A stretch of DNA of 64,000 nucleotides from Gavia stellata (lineage: Eukaryota; Chordata; Aves; Gaviiformes; Gaviidae). Positions 61,061 to 64,000 of the stretch are shown piece after piece. The DNA lies in the NCBI RefSeq assembly GCF_030936135.1, contig NC_082602.1, positions 310,001 through 374,000 on the forward strand, written 5' to 3'. The translations under genes and the position numbers were made by a program. Under the pieces are notes generated by a model. It searched no databases and was not told where the DNA came from. It saw only the letters and a list, made by a program, of their open reading frames with translations. Each line of letters opens with the position of its first letter. The stretch's first letter is position 1.

Positions 61061-64000
61061 TCTGAGCTGGGCACAGCTGGCAAAGGTCAAAGTAGTAGGA
61101 GATGGTACTCACCAGAGCCTCCTCACTGCACCGAGTGAAGTTAAAAACCTGGTGATTTTCTGCTGATAAAATGTGCAAGAGGAGCTTGGAGGGGTTGAGC
61201 CCTTCCTCGCCTCATAAATCCACCTAGCTATCCCTCTCCAACCACATCGTTTCTTGCCAAGCTTTTCTTGCTCATCCCGTTTAGCTTCTTAGTATTTAAA
61301 TGAAAAAAAAAAAACATCAAGACAAGAAGAGTAAATTCCAGCAACTCTGTTTACCCTGGAGGGGTTAACTCCTTAATGGCTCTTTGAACCAACAATATAA
61401 TCTTTTTCTTGCCTATATTTGTGCAGCATTAAGTAGGGCAGGAATTCGTAGCGTCACGACTTAGTTTCAGAATCTGGGGACAGCTGACAAGGCTGGTTGC
61501 CTGAAAGCAGCCTGTACACATCCAGTGTGGCTACCATGGACCAGAGCTACCTGGCTGCTGAGTCTCACAGCATCTGCAGAGGAGTACCTGCAGAAGGCGT
61601 TTCCCCTCCTTTGAGTATGCCTGTGGGCACTTGCACACATATAGATCCAAGAGGATGTGCAAATTTGCCACAAATTCAGTAACAAAAAATGGAGAAAGAA
61701 GCTTCAGGAACAGAAAAACCAGGTAAATGATGTTTAATAATTAGGTGAAAACAAGGGACCTTGAACAATGTCACTAGCCAGAAGCAGTGATGAGACATTT
61801 TCCCAGCGCCCACCAAAAATGGTAGAAGATTGTCTTGTTTTCTTGATTCTACCTTACCAACGGGACTATTCAGAGATAAATCCTGCAATTGCCAAAGCCA
61901 TTAATCTGTCAGCTTGTAGCAGCAGAGTAGCCCAGCACCAGGTATGGATGCGTCCTCTGTATATGCCTTTCACCTTGCTGAGTGGTGCAAGCAAAGGTTT
62001 GAGAGCTCCACCTTTTATGCCAGGGATGAGAATGGCAGAGTATTGCAATTTGAATAGATGAAGCTGACACCAAGAAGAGGATGGCCTGAGTCAACAGGGA
62101 GTCCCTCTTGGTGTCGTCCACCGACCAGAACCAAGCTATTTCTATCTTGTCAGCACCTCCAGGACTCGGGAGAAAAACCTCAGCGTGAAAACCTGACTAA
62201 AGAGGTGGACAATCCAAAACAGCAACTCAGGGACATCAAAGGTCTTCAGGGAACAGACACCAGCATCTCCCCACCTCACTGATAATTGCCCAGCCAGCAG
62301 AGCCACTCATCAGTGCCTGCATCGGGTGTGGTGAGCATATTCGTGCTTAACCTAACAGCACGCTAGCCCCATCTATTTGTTACATGTGCTCGCCGGTAGG
62401 TAAGATAGTTGTTTGCCTGTAGAGTTATGCATGATTCTGCCTGCAAGTCTCTGCACATGGTAAAAGATGCCCATAGTGATCCAAAGAGCAGATGGTTTTA
62501 GGACCTCCAATCCAAAGAAAATAAAAATGCTGTCAATCTGGGTGGATTAAGACTCAGTGAGATTTATTTGCATCCCTCGCTTTTTAGCAGAGAGAGAAAT
62601 ATGTTTAAAGGATAAAGCGTTGCTCTCTAACCCAAACTGACGTCAGCCAAGCAGCTTGTGGGACCGGAAAGCTGGTCTCAAAGCATCGATTGCTATAACG
62701 CATCTGGTGCCGCCGCCGCCGGCACCACCACCAACCGCATTGTGGACCTCTGCAAGACGCTGTGCTTAATTTAGAGCGCGCAGCTCAGCGTTTGCAAAGG
62801 TATACCAACCCCTGACCTGTATCTGAACTGTAAAATGAGAAGTCGTCACTTCAGGGAGCATCAGTCAATCTGTCAATAAACTGCCTAACAAAAGGTTGGT
62901 AAGAGTAAGAAATTGGTATGCAGGATTGGAGGCTCTTGCCATCGGTTTGCAACATAATGCTGAGGCTAATGAGGACGAATCACATATATACTTAAGGCTG
63001 GACCTTCAAATAACGCTCTTCAGGTTCCTCCTTCAAGTGAAACAAAGTCAGGCGCATGTTATTTCATCCACAAAATGACCAGAACTTGGAGAAGGTCCTA
63101 ACGAGCATTTTATATTGCTTCCCAAATTGGGTTCTTTCACGAAGAATGATTTGCTACACCAAACTAGAGAAGCTCAGGAGCCAAGGACCAGCAGGTCCAG
63201 CTGCCACCGGTGCCATGTCAAACCCAGCTATAAACTTGCTGAGCTCCACCCAGAAAAACAGCCTGGAGATTTTTTGCCCCCCTGCTCCTGCAGAGCCTGC
63301 AGTGGGACCTGCCTTTTGAGACAGGAGCTGGGATTTCCAGCCCAAACCTGAAAATGGCCAATTTCTACTCTCGTGCTCATGGGACCATTTTGGGCTTTTG
63401 CCCATATTGTGATTTGACCTCTTTAATTACTTAGAATTTAAAAAAATAGGGTGAGGGTGTACTTCTTTCCACACGCATCCTAATCACCAAATGTACGGAT
63501 GGCTGTTGGAAACAGTGGGTAGCTCATGATGCAGATGAAGAGGTAAAAATACGGGGGAACGTACTGGCCTTACAACAGATTACTATAGAGTAAAAGATCC
63601 GCATGTTCTGTCTATGGTAAAAAATGAATAAATAAAAAAATAGCCAGCTATCACTTTTGTTCATAGCTGTTAAAAAAAATCAGACATTAAATCCTAGAGA
63701 CTGGAACAATCCCTGGTGAAGGAACAGAAAGCTGGGAACTGGTGAAAAGACATAAGGAAAGACATGAGTAGAGAAGGAGTAAGAGGAAATATTAACTGTG
63801 AAATTCGTGTTGTGTCTGGCATCATCCCCTTGTCCGAACTGTGATACCCCTGTCATTCTCCAGCAGTAGAAAGAAACCCAAAGGGCTGAGGTTTGACCCC
63901 TCATAACACTCATGATTTTCTCTCTCCCCTGGCAGTCTTCAGACTTCAACCCTGCCTTTTGCCTTCTGGCTGTTTCGCTCCTGATACTGATATAATTTCA
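61061..64000. other. Intergenic right end
   Basis: AT-richer sequence with short ORFs only. It contains a poly(A) run near 61305 and a small GC hairpin at 62705-62727. No gene, RNA gene or transposon recognised. Confidence 0.45.

Overview
The window is nuclear DNA of a bird. The repeats are CR1 retrotransposons with the avian 3' tail (ATTCTRTGATTCTRTG), the genes have many short introns, and the left end is GC-rich with an MTG1-PAOX gene pair. The species cannot be named from the sequence alone.

Layout. 1-1849, minus: 5' seven coding exons of MTG1, the mitochondrial ribosome-assembly GTPase; the rest lies off the left edge. 2012-2278, plus: a small proline/glycine-rich ORF sharing a 162-bp promoter region with MTG1. 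2434-5414, minus: complete seven-exon PAOX (peroxisomal acetylpolyamine oxidase). From 7 kb onward the window is a cluster of acid-lipase family genes (the LIPA/LIPF/LIPK/LIPM/LIPN family): lipase A (7060-14795, minus, 398 aa), lipase B (22584-29102, minus, 403 aa), lipase C (50130-55317, plus, 394 aa) and a deleted copy D (58264-60717, minus; only exons 1, 8 and 9 remain). All exon boundaries were read by hand from splice sites; the three full genes share the same nine-coding-exon plan and phases.

The most interesting content is in this cluster. Lipase A keeps the canonical GHSQG nucleophile elbow. Lipase B reads AYSQG and has lost the normal exon 2 splice donor, gaining a 16-codon in-frame insertion. 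Lipase C reads GHAQG: the nucleophile serine is alanine, while the Asp and His partners remain, so it looks like an intact pseudoenzyme. Copy D is an inverted duplicate of C whose three surviving exons are all phase 0 and could splice into a 131-residue secreted mini-protein. A well-bounded orphan exon of unknown family sits inside D, and a possible decayed lipase exon 4 sits between C and D.

Other structure: an apparent U12-type AT-AC intron in MTG1; a 115-bp GC-box minisatellite upstream of PAOX; a 33-bp perfect hairpin in a PAOX intron; a 517-bp foldback element with 113-bp inverted termini at 19.5 kb; two CR1 copies joined head to tail at 34.44 kb; and a CR1 inserted into a tetranucleotide microsatellite at 56.26 kb. 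The spacers 14.8-21.4, 29.1-32.9, 37.6-49.8 and 61.1-64 kb hold no gene I can support.

The genes do not form one pathway. MTG1 acts in mitochondria, PAOX in peroxisomes (polyamine back-conversion), and the lipases would be secreted or lysosomal alpha/beta hydrolases.
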